Source: Acidobacteriota bacterium (GTDB lineage Bacteria > Acidobacteriota > Terriglobia > Bryobacterales > Bryobacteraceae). Taken from it: a stretch of 54,065 bases of DNA. Location of the stretch: NCBI GenBank assembly GCA_018268835.1, contig JAFDVU010000029.1, positions 1 through 54,065 of the forward strand, given 5' to 3'. A model generated the notes under the pieces. It did not search any database. It worked only from the letters and a program-made list of their open reading frames with translations, and was not told where the DNA came from. Of this stretch, positions 36,101 to 44,454 are shown piece after piece. The translations under genes were made by a program, and so were the position numbers. How positions within the stretch are numbered: position 1 is the first letter of the stretch; each line of letters begins with the position of its first letter.

Positions 36101-37231
36101 CTACTGTCCCGTATCCCCGCCGCCACCGCCGCCAAGGTCCCAGCCGCTCATGATGTCGCGGGTGGCCGTGGGGGACGCGGTCAAGAGGGGTTCGACTCCG
36201 GCGAGCAGCATGATCGCGGTCGCATGGCCCGGATCGGAGCCTTGTGTGGTTGAAACCATGACGGCGTCGCCGGGTTTCAGTTCGGCGAGTGCCATCGCGG
36301 GAAGGCGGTCGAGCATCTGGCCCACATCGCCGCCGCCGGGTCCGCGTCCGCCGCGGCCCGCCATCGCGGGTGCATTGGCCGGCGCTTCCGGTTGCCGGCC
36401 GCCCGGCGCGTAGCGGCGGGCCAGCATGCGAGCCATCTGTTCGGGCAGGCGGCGCATGGTGGAATCGCTGTCTACTTTAATGACCAGCGGCTTCTTGGTG
36501 GCCAGATCCTTGACCGTCATCTCGCCCTTTGCGAGATCGATGGAAGATATGGTGGCCGCAATCTGGCGGAAGCTGCCGAACACGATCTTCTCCGCCTGAA
36601 TCGAGGCGCCGTCTTCGCTCTTGTTGCCCAGCACGCGAAGTTGGTCGCCGGCCTTCACCGCATCGAAAGTGCTCGGCTTGGCGTCGGCGAAGCGTGCCGA
36701 TTCCAACGAGTAGCGGTTCCACGTCGTCTTCGCGTCCGTGGCCACCGTGTAGGTGTGGGAGCCGCTCTTGATCGTGATGCTCCGGGCCGCCGCATCGATG
36801 GCGGTCACGTTCCCCGTGGTGCCTCGCCGGCGCCAGTCCTCCTCTTCCTTTTGCTGAATGGAGGCGATGTCGCCGCGGGTCATCACCAGAATCGCGCCCG
36901 CGTTCCAGGTATTGCCGATGGGGGCGGGTCCGACGATCACCGCGCGGTCGCCGGGAGCGAGCGTGGACAGTGCCACCTTACTGCCCTTCTTGGGGTCCGT
37001 TTCGCCGGGCGGGATGCGCAGGACCAGGGTGCGCGCCGTGGTGTTGACCTCGACCACACCGTCCTTATCGCTCTTCAACGTGAGATGGTTGGCCGCGGCA
37101 TCGACCGCGGAAACGGTGCCCGCAATCTGGCTGCGAGTAGCGGCCGGTTGGCCCTGGGCAAAAGCGGCTGCGGCCACCGTGCAAATAACGGCTATCCCTT
37201 TGAATCGCGTGCTGTAACCCTGTTGAGGCAA
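36101..37231 (-). CDS. Secreted DUF5666-repeat protein with Gly-rich segments
   Basis: About 376 residues. I take TTG 37231 as start because AGGAG lies 5 bases upstream (TTG 37249 is the longer alternative). A signal peptide (FKGIAVICTVAAAAFAQ) is followed by repeated beta units (QIAGTVSAVDAAANHLTLKS; GNVTAIDAAARSITIKSG; AATISSIDLAKGEMTVKD), the DUF5666 pattern. The C-terminal third is Gly-rich (AGRGGRGPGGG, then GGGGGGDTGQ at the end). The precise role is unknown; proximity to the TonB receptor, itself with a Gly-rich insertion, suggests they work together. Confidence 0.75.
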   Translation of the reverse strand: MPQQGYSTRFKGIAVICTVAAAAFAQGQPAATRSQIAGTVSAVDAAANHLTLKSDKDGVVEVNTTARTLVLRIPPGETDPKKGSKVALSTLAPGDRAVIVGPAPIGNTWNAGAILVMTRGDIASIQQKEEEDWRRRGTTGNVTAIDAAARSITIKSGSHTYTVATDAKTTWNRYSLESARFADAKPSTFDAVKAGDQLRVLGNKSEDGASIQAEKIVFGSFRQIAATISSIDLAKGEMTVKDLATKKPLVIKVDSDSTMRRLPEQMARMLARRYAPGGRQPEAPANAPAMAGRGGRGPGGGDVGQMLDRLPAMALAELKPGDAVMVSTTQGSDPGHATAIMLLAGVEPLLTASPTATRDIMSGWDLGGGGGGDTGQ

Positions 37232-37358
37232 TTTCGCTCCTGTTTCCAAGGGCGAGGCCTTGGGGGGAGTGGTTACTCCCTCGATAGGGCTATGCCGGGC
37301 CAGGAAAGAGTTAAGAAGTGTAAAGCGGGGCGGGATCGGGAGGAGGGATCAAAAAGCA

Positions 37359-37394
37359 ACAGGGCCGCGCGATGATCCAGTCACGCGGCCCTGT
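37359..37394 (-). terminator. Rho-independent terminator after the first Lys-rich peptide gene
   Basis: A perfect 11-base stem (ACAGGGCCGCG / CGCGGCCCTGT) with a 14-base loop has TTTTT on the minus-strand side (37355-37351). The plus side also reaches a T-run (37400-37404), so it may work in both directions. Confidence 0.78.
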
Positions 37395-37422
37395 GGAAAT
37401 TTTTGGTAACGAACAACCCCGA

Positions 37423-37581
37423 TTAGAGGAGGCTGCCGCCCTTCTTCTCGGTCTCGCCTTCCTTCTTCTTGCCCTTCTTCTTGCTCTTCTTCTCGGTCTT
37501 GGGGGCGTCCTGAGCGAACGACACGGCGACCGTGGTGGTCAGGAAGGCCAGGCCCAGCATCAGCGTCATGAGTTTCTTCAT
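37423..37581 (-). CDS. Small secreted lysine-rich peptide, copy 1
   Basis: 52 residues. A signal peptide (MKKLMTLMLGLAFLTTTVA, cleaved near SFAQ) leaves a mature tail of about 28 residues dominated by lysine (DAPKTEKKSKKKGKKKEG then ETEKKGGSLL). AGGAG lies upstream of ATG 37581. It is a paralogue of the gene at 37845-37997, with the same signal, the same DAPKTEKK start and the same KKKEGET core. No family is recognised. A cationic exported peptide could bind nucleic acid, polysaccharide or the outer membrane. It has its own terminator and upstream block, so it is expressed separately. Confidence 0.8.
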   Translation of the reverse strand: MKKLMTLMLGLAFLTTTVAVSFAQDAPKTEKKSKKKGKKKEGETEKKGGSLL

Positions 37582-37640
37582 TGCTTCCAAATCTCCTTGA
37601 TTGAAGTTCGAGTTGACGGTGTTCCCGTCTATCTGGGGCC

Positions 37641-37697
37641 TATCGTAGCTGGTTTCGGATGAACGGAGGCTTAGTATCCAATTAAAGTTGCTTCATT
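37641..37697 (-). repeat. Upstream block shared by both Lys-rich peptide genes (copy 1)
   Basis: The block carries, in order on the minus strand, TTTAATTGG, GTTCATCC and GCTAC.AT at matching spacings to the copy at 38043-38103. It lies about 60 bases upstream of ATG 37581 and probably contains the promoter. Confidence 0.6.
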
Positions 37698-37787
37698 TTT
37701 GACAGCTGTGGGCCGAAGGTCACATGCCCGAAACACGGAACGGGAAAATCAGGGTCCGGGGAGAGAAAACACCTGGGCAAAATAAGA

Positions 37788-37818
37788 GCGCCGCGCCAGA
37801 CCAGGTCTGGCGCGGCGC
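37788..37818 (-). terminator. Rho-independent terminator after the second Lys-rich peptide gene
   Basis: A perfect 15-base inverted repeat (arms 37788-37802 and 37804-37818, GCGCCGCGCCAGACC) with almost no loop is followed on the minus strand by CTTATTTTG. It lies 27 bases past the stop at 37845. Confidence 0.75.
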
Positions 37819-37844
37819 CGGAAACTGCACTCTTGCGGGCGGTA

Positions 37845-37997
37845 TTACAGGCCCTTCTTCTGGGTCTCGCCTTCCTTCTTCTTGCCCTTCTTCTTGCCCT
37901 TCTTCTTTTCGGTCTTGGGGGCGTCCTGGGCGTAGGACACGGCAACCGTGCCAACCAGGAAGGACAGGCCGAGCATCAGGGTCATGAGTTTCTTCAT
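37845..37997 (-). CDS. Small secreted lysine-rich peptide, copy 2
   Basis: 50 residues. The signal peptide (MKKLMTLMLGLSFLVGTVA) and DAPKTEKKKG start are nearly identical to copy 1. The mature part repeats KKKG units and ends ETQKKGL. AAGGAG 8 bases before ATG 37997 supports translation. The two copies are tandem duplicates separated by about 260 bases, both with terminator and upstream block retained, which implies selection for dose or paired roles. Function unknown. Confidence 0.8.
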   Translation of the reverse strand: MKKLMTLMLGLSFLVGTVAVSYAQDAPKTEKKKGKKKGKKKEGETQKKGL

Positions 37998-38042
37998 TGC
38001 GGGGTCTCCTTAGTTTTTCGTGGGACGAACTGATGTCGTCTG

Positions 38043-38103
38043 TATCGATGGTAGCCGCCCGGGGATGAACCCACCCTTAACCACCAATTAAAATCGGTTC
38101 ATT
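38043..38103 (-). repeat. Upstream block shared by both Lys-rich peptide genes (copy 2)
   Basis: Same ordered motifs as 37641-37697 (TTTAATTGG, GTTCATCC, GCTACCAT), about 45 bases upstream of ATG 37997. The conserved blocks lie where a promoter is expected; I cannot assign -35/-10 boxes with certainty. Confidence 0.6.
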
Positions 38104-38233
38104 CGAGATAGCCAGTTCGCGTCATTGCAATTTTTTTTCTTCATGCATCTGACTGACCCTGCTGGGTTTCGTGGATTTCCACAGTTTGCCGGGGGGCAGT
38201 TTCCGGGAAGGCGGCTGGTAGAGTGTAGTCGGC

Positions 38234-38440
38234 ATGAAGAAGCCGGAAATCGCACGCAGAATCGCCCGTCGCTCGGGATTGACCAGCGCCGAGGCCGCGG
38301 ACCAGTTGGACCGGGTGGTGAACGAAATCCTGAGCAGTCTCAGGCGCGGACAGGCAGCGGACTTACCGGGGTTGGGACGATTCCGTCCGACGCCCGGCGG
38401 GGTGATCCGTTTCGAGCAGGAACGCGAGGAGGACCTGTGA
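38234..38440 (+). CDS. Minimal HU-like DNA-binding protein (68 aa)
   Basis: 68 residues against about 90 for normal HU. The N-terminal helices (MKKPEIARRIARRSGLTSAEAADQL, about 1-25; VVNEILSSLRRG, about 28-39) and the strand ADLPGLGRFRP match the HU/IHF dimer core. The beta arm that wraps DNA in HU is missing: the chain goes from PTPGGV straight to RFEQ and stops. It may bind DNA weakly or act as a dimer partner for the neighbouring TIR protein. The next gene begins inside its stop (GTGA, 38437-38440), so the two are translationally coupled. Confidence 0.75.
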   Translation: MKKPEIARRIARRSGLTSAEAADQLDRVVNEILSSLRRGQAADLPGLGRFRPTPGGVIRFEQEREEDL

Positions 38441-38985
38441 CGGACTGCGAGGCCTGCGAACAACTGTCGCAAATCGTCATGAGCGGTCTGCGCGCCGGGC
38501 GCGTTGTGGAGATCGAGGGCCTGGGTACGTTTCATCCCGATCCGCTGCTGGGAGTGCGCTTCGAACCGCGCCGCCAGCCGCAGGTGTTCATCGCTTATGT
38601 AAAGGAGGACGAGGCGAAGGCGGCCCGCCTGTACACCGACCTGGCCGCGGCTGGTTTCGAGCCCTGGATGGATGTGCGTAAACTGCTGCCCGGCCAGAAC
38701 TGGCCGCGCGCCATCGAGAACGCCATCGAATCCAGCGACTTCTTCGTGGCCTGCTTCTCGAACAACTCGGTGCACAAGAAGGGCGGCTTCCAGGCCGAAA
38801 TCCGCTATGCGCTCGATTGCGCCCGTCAGATTCCCCTGGACGACATCTTCATCGTTCCGGTGCGCTTCGACGAATGCGAGATGCCTCGCTCCATCAGCCT
38901 GCACCTGCAATACATCGACTTCTTTCCGGATCCGGCGCGCGGGTTGGACCGCTTGATCGCCATGATGCGCCGCAAGAACCCCTGA
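38437..38985 (+). CDS. TIR-domain protein with an N-terminal HU-like segment
   Basis: 182 residues from GTG 38437. Residues 4-46 (CEQLSQIVMSGLRAGRVVEI, then GLGTFHPDPLLGVRFEP) align with residues 21-62 of the HU-like protein encoded just upstream. Residues 49-175 form a TIR domain: VFIAYVKEDEAKAARLY, GFEPWMDVRKLLPGQNW, a serine-rich turn (FSNNSVHKKGGF) and AEIRYAL with Glu 121 where NAD-cleaving TIRs have the catalytic glutamate, then IFIVPVRFDECEMP and LQYIDFF. TIR domains act in bacterial immunity as NADases or by making signalling nucleotides; NAD cleavage here is inference. Confidence 0.85.
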   Translation: MTDCEACEQLSQIVMSGLRAGRVVEIEGLGTFHPDPLLGVRFEPRRQPQVFIAYVKEDEAKAARLYTDLAAAGFEPWMDVRKLLPGQNWPRAIENAIESSDFFVACFSNNSVHKKGGFQAEIRYALDCARQIPLDDIFIVPVRFDECEMPRSISLHLQYIDFFPDPARGLDRLIAMMRRKNP

Positions 38986-39018
38986 CGCGCCGCCGAACAG
39001 TGCTACGTTGGTTCGATT

Positions 39019-40434
39019 ATGAACCTGAACTATGTACCGGCGCGGCGCCTTGCCAGTCTCGCCGCGGCCCTATTCATCCTGTGCACTGCGGCGGCGCACG
39101 CCGGCGACCTCACCGCGCTGGACCGTTACGTGGCGGCTCCCGACCCTTCCTTCCGCTACACCCTGAACCGCACCCTGAACTATTCCGGGATGACCGTGTA
39201 CCAACTCGACATGGTGTCGCAGACATGGCTCACCACCGCGGAGGTGGACCGCCCGGAATGGCACCACTGGGTCACCATCTACAAGCCCGACAAACCGTCC
39301 ACGTCGAGCGTGCTGCTGCTCATCGACGGCGGCTCGAACACCCCGAATCCGCCCACGCCGGATCCGCAGATGGTGCTGCTCGCCGGCAGCGCCGGGGCCA
39401 TCTTGGTGGACCTCGGGCAGGTGCCCAACGAGCCGCTCACCTTCGCCGGCGAAACCGCGCCGCGCAGCGAAGACGCCATCATCGCCTACACCTGGGACAA
39501 GTTCCTGCGCACGGGCGACGAGCGCTGGCCGGCGCGCCTGCCCATGACGAAAGCCGCCGTGCGCGCCATGGACGCCGTCACCGCCTTCCTGGGGCAATTG
39601 CCGGGCGGCGCCGTGACCGTGAAGAACTTCGTGGTGATGGGCGCGTCCAAGCGCGGCTGGACCACATGGAGCACGGCCGCGGTGGATCCGCGCGTCGTCG
39701 CCATGGCGCCGCTGGTGTTCGATAGCCTGAACCTCGAGCAGGCATTCGCGCACCACTGGGAGGCCTACGGCGCGTGGTCGAGCGCGGTGCAGGACTACGT
39801 CAAGGCCGGGATCATGAACTGGTTCGGCACCCCGCAGATGGAAGCCCTGCTGGAGATCGAAGACCCCTACAACTATCGCGCCCGCATGGCGCTGCCGACG
39901 TACCAGGTGGCCTCCACGGGCGACCAGTTCTTCGTGCCCGATTCGCCGCGATTCTACTTCAGCGACATGCCGGGCGAGAAGTATTTGCGGTTCGTGCCGA
40001 ACACGGACCACTCGCTGGGCTCGCTCAGCGTGATCGCCAACCTGCTGACGTGGTTCCAGGCCGTGACCTCGAACGATCCGCGTCCCCGCTTCTACTGGAC
40101 CGCCGACCGCGCCGGCGGCAACCTCACCGTGCGCACCATCGATACCCCCACGCAGGTGCTGCTCTGGCAGGCGACGAATCCCAAGGGACGCGATTTCCGG
40201 TTGGAAACCATCGGCGCGGCGTGGACCAGCACGCCGCTCACCGGCGCCAACGGCATCTATTCAGTGCCGCTGCCCTCGCCCGTGCAGGGGTGGACCGCCT
40301 ACATGATCGAACTCGACTTCCCGGGGGCCGGCGGCGGATCCCTGGTCTTCACCACCGAGGTAGTGGTGATGCCGGACATCTACCCGTTCCCGTCACCCTT
40401 CCCGGCTCCCGCGCGGCTCAAGCGGGGCCGGTAG
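39019..40434 (+). CDS. PhoPQ-activated pathogenicity-related (PqaA-like) protein
   Basis: 471 residues with a signal peptide (about 1-28). The PqaA family of secreted alpha/beta hydrolase-fold proteins is recognisable: LDRYVAAPDPSFRYTLNRTL at the start, VTIYKPDKP and LLLIDGGSN before the elbow, FVVMGASKRGWTTWSTAAVDPRV with the nucleophile region and VPNTDHSLGS with a histidine near the end. In Salmonella PqaA is PhoP-induced; its substrate is not known. The gene begins 33 bases after the TIR gene on the same strand and has no clear ribosome-binding site; TACGTT (39003-39008) precedes it. Confidence 0.88.
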   Translation: MNLNYVPARRLASLAAALFILCTAAAHAGDLTALDRYVAAPDPSFRYTLNRTLNYSGMTVYQLDMVSQTWLTTAEVDRPEWHHWVTIYKPDKPSTSSVLLLIDGGSNTPNPPTPDPQMVLLAGSAGAILVDLGQVPNEPLTFAGETAPRSEDAIIAYTWDKFLRTGDERWPARLPMTKAAVRAMDAVTAFLGQLPGGAVTVKNFVVMGASKRGWTTWSTAAVDPRVVAMAPLVFDSLNLEQAFAHHWEAYGAWSSAVQDYVKAGIMNWFGTPQMEALLEIEDPYNYRARMALPTYQVASTGDQFFVPDSPRFYFSDMPGEKYLRFVPNTDHSLGSLSVIANLLTWFQAVTSNDPRPRFYWTADRAGGNLTVRTIDTPTQVLLWQATNPKGRDFRLETIGAAWTSTPLTGANGIYSVPLPSPVQGWTAYMIELDFPGAGGGSLVFTTEVVVMPDIYPFPSPFPAPARLKRGR

Positions 40435-40484
40435 CGCGGCGGAAAAGAGCACGGCCGGAGCGATGCAAGCCGCGGCCGGCGGCG

Positions 40485-42974
40485 CTACTTCTTCGTCGTA
40501 ACCACAATCTCGCCGGCCTTCAATCCATCCGACGATGCGGTGATGCGCACCCGTCCGGGCTTGTCCTTTTCGCCGCGCAGGATCAGCAGCGCCATCCCGC
40601 TGAAAGCCTTGCGATGGTCGGCCTGGAAGGACTCGGTCGTCGCTGCGTTGCCGTTATCCACGCCCGCGATCGTGCCGGGGCCGTCGATCTTGAAATTCAC
40701 CAGGTTGTCGGCCGTCGGACAGGGGTTGCCGTCCTTGTCCTCGATGCGCACCGTGACGAAGCTGAGATCGTCGCCGTCGCTGGCGATGGCGGCGCGGTCC
40801 GGTGCGAGCACCACGCGCGCCGGCGCGCCCGCGGTCTTGATCTCCTGCGTCGCCACGGCCTTCCCGCCCTGGTAGGCCACCGCCTTGAGCGTGCCCGGCG
40901 CGTAGGGCACCTGCCACATCAGCCGGTACTTGCTCAGGAATTTGCGGTCCGGACTGATGTTGGCAGCCACCGGCAACGCCACCGGCTCGCCGAAGTGTTT
41001 CTTGCGGCCCAGCGATTTGCCGTTGAGGAACAGTTCCACTTCGTCGGCGTTGGTATAGGCCATCACGGGAATGGGCTTGCCCTCCATTCCGGCCCAGTTC
41101 CAGTGCGGCAGAATGTGGACCATCGGTTTCTTCGTCCACACGCTCTGGTAGAGGTAGAAGCGGTCCTTGGGAAATCCGGCCAGGTCCACGATGCCGAAGT
41201 AGGAGCTGCGCGCCGGCCAGTCGGCGGCATTGTCGCCGCCGCGCATGCCGCCGAAGTACGGGGTCGGCTCGCCCAGGTAGTCGAAGCCGGTCCAGACGAA
41301 TTCGCCCATCACTTCGGGATTCTTCTCCTGCGCGTCGAACTCGACATCGGGGAGATCGGCCCAGGCGGGAACGATCACGTCGTAGCTGGTGAGCTCGTGC
41401 GAAGGATGTTTTTCGTATTTTTCGATGGGCAGGTGGTAGACGCCGCGGCTGCTCACCGTGCTCGCGGTCTCCGTGCCCACCAGGGCCTTCCACTCGGGAT
41501 GCTCGCGCAGGAAGCGCGCGTACAGCAGTGGCTTGTAGTTGAGGCCCGGGATATCGACAGCTTTGTCGAGGTGGTTGCGAATGGCGGCATCGGGGCTGTT
41601 AAAGGCTGAGGTGGTGGGCCGAGTGGGATCCTCTTCGTGGCAGATGTCGGTGAGCCGCTGCGCGGTCTTCGCGCCGTCGGGACGCCCCTGCTCGGGAATT
41701 TCGTTGCCGATGCTCCACATCACCACGCTGGGATGATTGCGGTCGCGGCGCACGAACTCGCGAAGATCGGTTTCTGACCACTCCTTCCAGTGCTTGGAGA
41801 GCCCGTTGGGCACCTTCGGAATGGCCCACATGTCGAAGGCTTCGTCCATCACCACCATGCCCATGCGGTCGGCGAGTTCGAGCAACTCCGGCGCCGGCGG
41901 ATTGTGGCTGGTGCGGATGGCGTTCACCCCCATCGATTTCAGGATTTCCAGTTGGCGCTCCAGCGCGCGGCGGTTGATGGCGGCGCCGAGCGCGCCCAGG
42001 TCGTGGTGCATGCAAACGCCCTGGAAGCGGCGCGGCTTGCCGTTGAGCACGAAGCCTCTGGCCCGCGTGAATTCGATGGTGCGGATGCCGAAGGGTGTCT
42101 CGTAGCGGTCGCTGATTTCGCCGCCGCTGCGCACCGTACTCAGTGCGCGATACAGGTACGGCGAATCCATGTCCCAGCGCCGCGGATTGGCGACTTCGAT
42201 GCGCGTCTCCACCGTCTTGCTGTCGCCCGCCGGCAGATCGAATTCGTTGATCCCGCCGCCGACGCGCTTGCCCGCGGCATCGACCAGCGCGGTGTCGAGC
42301 GCGATCTTCGCCGCGTGCGTGGCGCGATTCTCCACCGTGGTCAGCACGCTGACGGTGGCCTTCGCGTCAGTCACCGCGGGCGTAGTGACGTAGGTGCCCC
42401 ACTGCGCGACGCGCGCCGGTCCGCTCACGATCAGCCATACGTTGCGGTAGATGCCCGCGCCCGGATACCAGCGCGAGGAGCGGTCCTCCGGAGTCAGCCG
42501 CACGGCGAGCACGTTTTCTTCGCCGATCCGGATGTGCCGGGTCAGGTTGACCGCCCAGCTTTCGTAGCCGTAGGGACGCGCGCCCACTTCGGCGCCGTTG
42601 AGCCAGACCGTGGCATTGGCCATGGCGCCATCGATCTGCAGCACGAACTGTTTGCCGCGCGCGCTCGCCGGAATGACGAAGTGCTTGCGGTACCAGCCGG
42701 TGCCGGAGATAGCCAGGCCTCCGGTGTGGGGATTGTACTTGGGGTCGAAGGGCCCTTCGATGGCCCAATCGTGGGGAAGGTTGAGCGCGCGCCACGAGGA
42801 ATCGTCGAACGCGGGTGCCTCGGCGCCGGGCGCGTCGCCCTTCAAGAAGCGCCAGTCCTCGGTGAGACGGATGCGGCGCTCGCCGCCGATCCGGATCTCG
42901 GTGGCAGAGGCGGCGAGCACGCCGCAAACGGTCACGGACAACAACGCGGTCCGGCAGAGACGAAAGTTTCGCAT
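40485..42974 (-). CDS. Glycoside hydrolase family 2 (beta-galactosidase-like), secreted
   Basis: 829 residues with a signal peptide (about 1-24). The sugar-binding domain (about 35-210), an Ig-like domain (about 215-310) and the TIM barrel (about 320-620) are in the family order. MWSIGNEIPEQ contains the acid/base glutamate and GEFVWTGFDYLGE the nucleophile glutamate. A Big_4-like and immunoglobulin-like tail follows (about 630-829). Likely substrates are beta-galactosides or beta-mannosides or glucuronides. CAGGAG before ATG 42974 supports the start. It converges on the PqaA-like gene. Confidence 0.93.
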   Translation of the reverse strand: MRNFRLCRTALLSVTVCGVLAASATEIRIGGERRIRLTEDWRFLKGDAPGAEAPAFDDSSWRALNLPHDWAIEGPFDPKYNPHTGGLAISGTGWYRKHFVIPASARGKQFVLQIDGAMANATVWLNGAEVGARPYGYESWAVNLTRHIRIGEENVLAVRLTPEDRSSRWYPGAGIYRNVWLIVSGPARVAQWGTYVTTPAVTDAKATVSVLTTVENRATHAAKIALDTALVDAAGKRVGGGINEFDLPAGDSKTVETRIEVANPRRWDMDSPYLYRALSTVRSGGEISDRYETPFGIRTIEFTRARGFVLNGKPRRFQGVCMHHDLGALGAAINRRALERQLEILKSMGVNAIRTSHNPPAPELLELADRMGMVVMDEAFDMWAIPKVPNGLSKHWKEWSETDLREFVRRDRNHPSVVMWSIGNEIPEQGRPDGAKTAQRLTDICHEEDPTRPTTSAFNSPDAAIRNHLDKAVDIPGLNYKPLLYARFLREHPEWKALVGTETASTVSSRGVYHLPIEKYEKHPSHELTSYDVIVPAWADLPDVEFDAQEKNPEVMGEFVWTGFDYLGEPTPYFGGMRGGDNAADWPARSSYFGIVDLAGFPKDRFYLYQSVWTKKPMVHILPHWNWAGMEGKPIPVMAYTNADEVELFLNGKSLGRKKHFGEPVALPVAANISPDRKFLSKYRLMWQVPYAPGTLKAVAYQGGKAVATQEIKTAGAPARVVLAPDRAAIASDGDDLSFVTVRIEDKDGNPCPTADNLVNFKIDGPGTIAGVDNGNAATTESFQADHRKAFSGMALLILRGEKDKPGRVRITASSDGLKAGEIVVTTKK

Positions 42975-43044
42975 GGGGAACTCCTGAACCCCATAGCATA
43001 ACCCCGCGCGCCGCCGCCGGTCCGCGTGGAAGAGAGTGCCCGGG

Positions 43045-43590
43045 TTACTTGCGCACGACCGTGGTGCCGGCGATCCGATCCCCGAGACGCTCCTTCTGGG
43101 TAAACAGGAAGACCAGTTCGAGAATCCCCACGCACAGCGCGACCGCCGGTCCGATCACCAGTCCGGCCAGCGGGATCAACATGAACACGCTGCCGGCGAT
43201 GAGGGTGATGTTGCGCAGGATGCGCTCCTGCGTGCCCGATTCGCTTCCGTCCTTGCGCACGACCTTCAGGCCGAGCAGCATCTTGCCCAGGCTCGCACCG
43301 TTGATGTCGCGTAGCAGCCAGTAGGCGATGGAAATCAGCGCCGCGATGATGCCGCCGGCGATCGGGATCAATCCCAGAATTACTGTGACCAGCAGGATCG
43401 GAATCACGTCGATCAGGAAGGCGCCGCAGCGCAATCCGATGACCGAATCGATCGCGGGCAGAACGACGCCTGCGGCAGCGGCTCCGCCGGTTCCGCCTGC
43501 GGCCGTTCCCCCGGGAGCCGTTCCGGTCCGGGTGCCGCAACTGGGACAAAACTGTCCCTCAAAAGAGGTACCGCAGCTCGTACAGAACAT
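43045..43590 (-). CDS. RDD-family membrane protein with N-terminal zinc ribbon
   Basis: 181 residues. Two CxxC pairs (FCTSCG, FCPSCG) form a zinc ribbon at residues 2-20, followed by a Gly/Ala-rich linker and an RDD domain with three to four helices (IDVIPILLVTVILGLIPIAGG, LVIGPAVALCVGILELVFLF). The motif ASLGKMLLGLKVVRKDG and GDRIAGTTVVRK are RDD signatures. GGAGGT 6 bases before ATG 43590 sets the start; GTG 43596 would be too close. RDD proteins are usually of unknown function; some are Na+/H+ related. Confidence 0.85.
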   Translation of the reverse strand: MFCTSCGTSFEGQFCPSCGTRTGTAPGGTAAGGTGGAAAAGVVLPAIDSVIGLRCGAFLIDVIPILLVTVILGLIPIAGGIIAALISIAYWLLRDINGASLGKMLLGLKVVRKDGSESGTQERILRNITLIAGSVFMLIPLAGLVIGPAVALCVGILELVFLFTQKERLGDRIAGTTVVRK

Positions 43591-43682
43591 ACACACACCT
43601 CCACGAGGGGTTCACTCTATCGAAACGTGGAGCCGTGCGCAAGGGCGCGGAGCGGGGAAGAGTACTATGGCCGCGTTTTCTT

Positions 43683-44192
43683 CTACAACGCCGCGGGCAG
43701 TTGCAGCCCGGCTTTGACGAGCGCGCGCTGCATCAGCATCGCCGCCGTGATCTCGGGCACGTTGCGCGCGATCGAAACCTCGGCCACCAGCATGTGGCGG
43801 GCGCGGTCGAGCATCTTCTTTTCGCGGAAGGATAGCGGTTTTTCCAGGTGCACCTGGAGCAGCATCTTGAGAACCTGCGCCACCTGCAGCGGGTCTCCGC
43901 TCTGCATTTTGTCGCAGTTCTCCTTGTAGCGGACCTTCCAGTCCGGATTCACCTGGCACCATCCGTTGGAAAGGTAAGCCAGGATGCGGGAGATCTCGCG
44001 ATCGCGCGTGACGCGGCGCAATCCGATGTTCTCGGCGTTGGAAAACGGCACCAGAACCGTCATGCTGCTGTCGCCGAAGCGCAACAGGTAGAATTTCTCG
44101 AATGCAGTTCCGAAAGTGCGGGTACTGATGTTTTCGATAGTCCCCACACCTTGGTTCGGATAGACGACTTTGTCACCGATACGAAACGTCAT
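43683..44192 (-). CDS. carD: CarD/CdnL-type RNA polymerase-binding regulator
   Basis: 169 residues. The N-terminal Tudor-like RNAP-interaction domain (FRIGDKVVYPNQGVGTIENI to VPFSNAENIGLR, about 3-60) is followed by the all-helical C-terminal domain (about 70-165), both standard. It binds the polymerase beta subunit and stabilises open complexes at rRNA and other promoters. GGAGA precedes ATG 44192. A nearly ideal promoter sits at 44260-44288. The following minus-strand gene starts about 90 bases downstream and is the RDD gene. Confidence 0.93.
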   Translation of the reverse strand: MTFRIGDKVVYPNQGVGTIENISTRTFGTAFEKFYLLRFGDSSMTVLVPFSNAENIGLRRVTRDREISRILAYLSNGWCQVNPDWKVRYKENCDKMQSGDPLQVAQVLKMLLQVHLEKPLSFREKKMLDRARHMLVAEVSIARNVPEITAAMLMQRALVKAGLQLPAAL

Positions 44193-44259
44193 TCCCGGTA
44201 TCTCCCCCCAGAGCCACCTTCGCTGAGTGTGCGGCGGTACTTGCGGTAACCGTCACCAA

Positions 44260-44288
44260 ATAGTACGCCGCGGATTGCTTCGTGTCAA
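44260..44288 (-). promoter_or_regulatory. Near-consensus sigma70 promoter of carD
   Basis: On the minus strand TTGACA (44288-44283), 17 bases and TACTAT (44265-44260) precede carD by about 68 bases. The match to the consensus is among the best in the window, fitting a highly expressed housekeeping gene. Confidence 0.72.
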
Positions 44289-44454
44289 GGGAAGATACTT
44301 CGAAAAAGCCCATCTGATGAGGGTTTTCGGCGTGCCGGTACAGAATCTCCCGTAGCGGCGGATTACCCTCGGCATGGCTCATTCGAGCTATCACAGGACC
44401 AGCACCCACCTTGTTAAGGTGTATGTTTTTGAGGACGAGTTTTCCCTTGCCGGC

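Noticed and set aside
37287..37316. Sigma54-type promoter upstream of the DUF5666 gene (TGGCCCGGCATAGC on the minus strand)
   Set aside because: The spacing between the GG and GC elements is one base short of the -24/-12 pattern, so I do not claim it.
37423..37997. The two AAG-rich tracts as simple repeats only
   Set aside because: They are coding: both have signal peptides, ribosome-binding sites and terminators, so they are annotated as genes.
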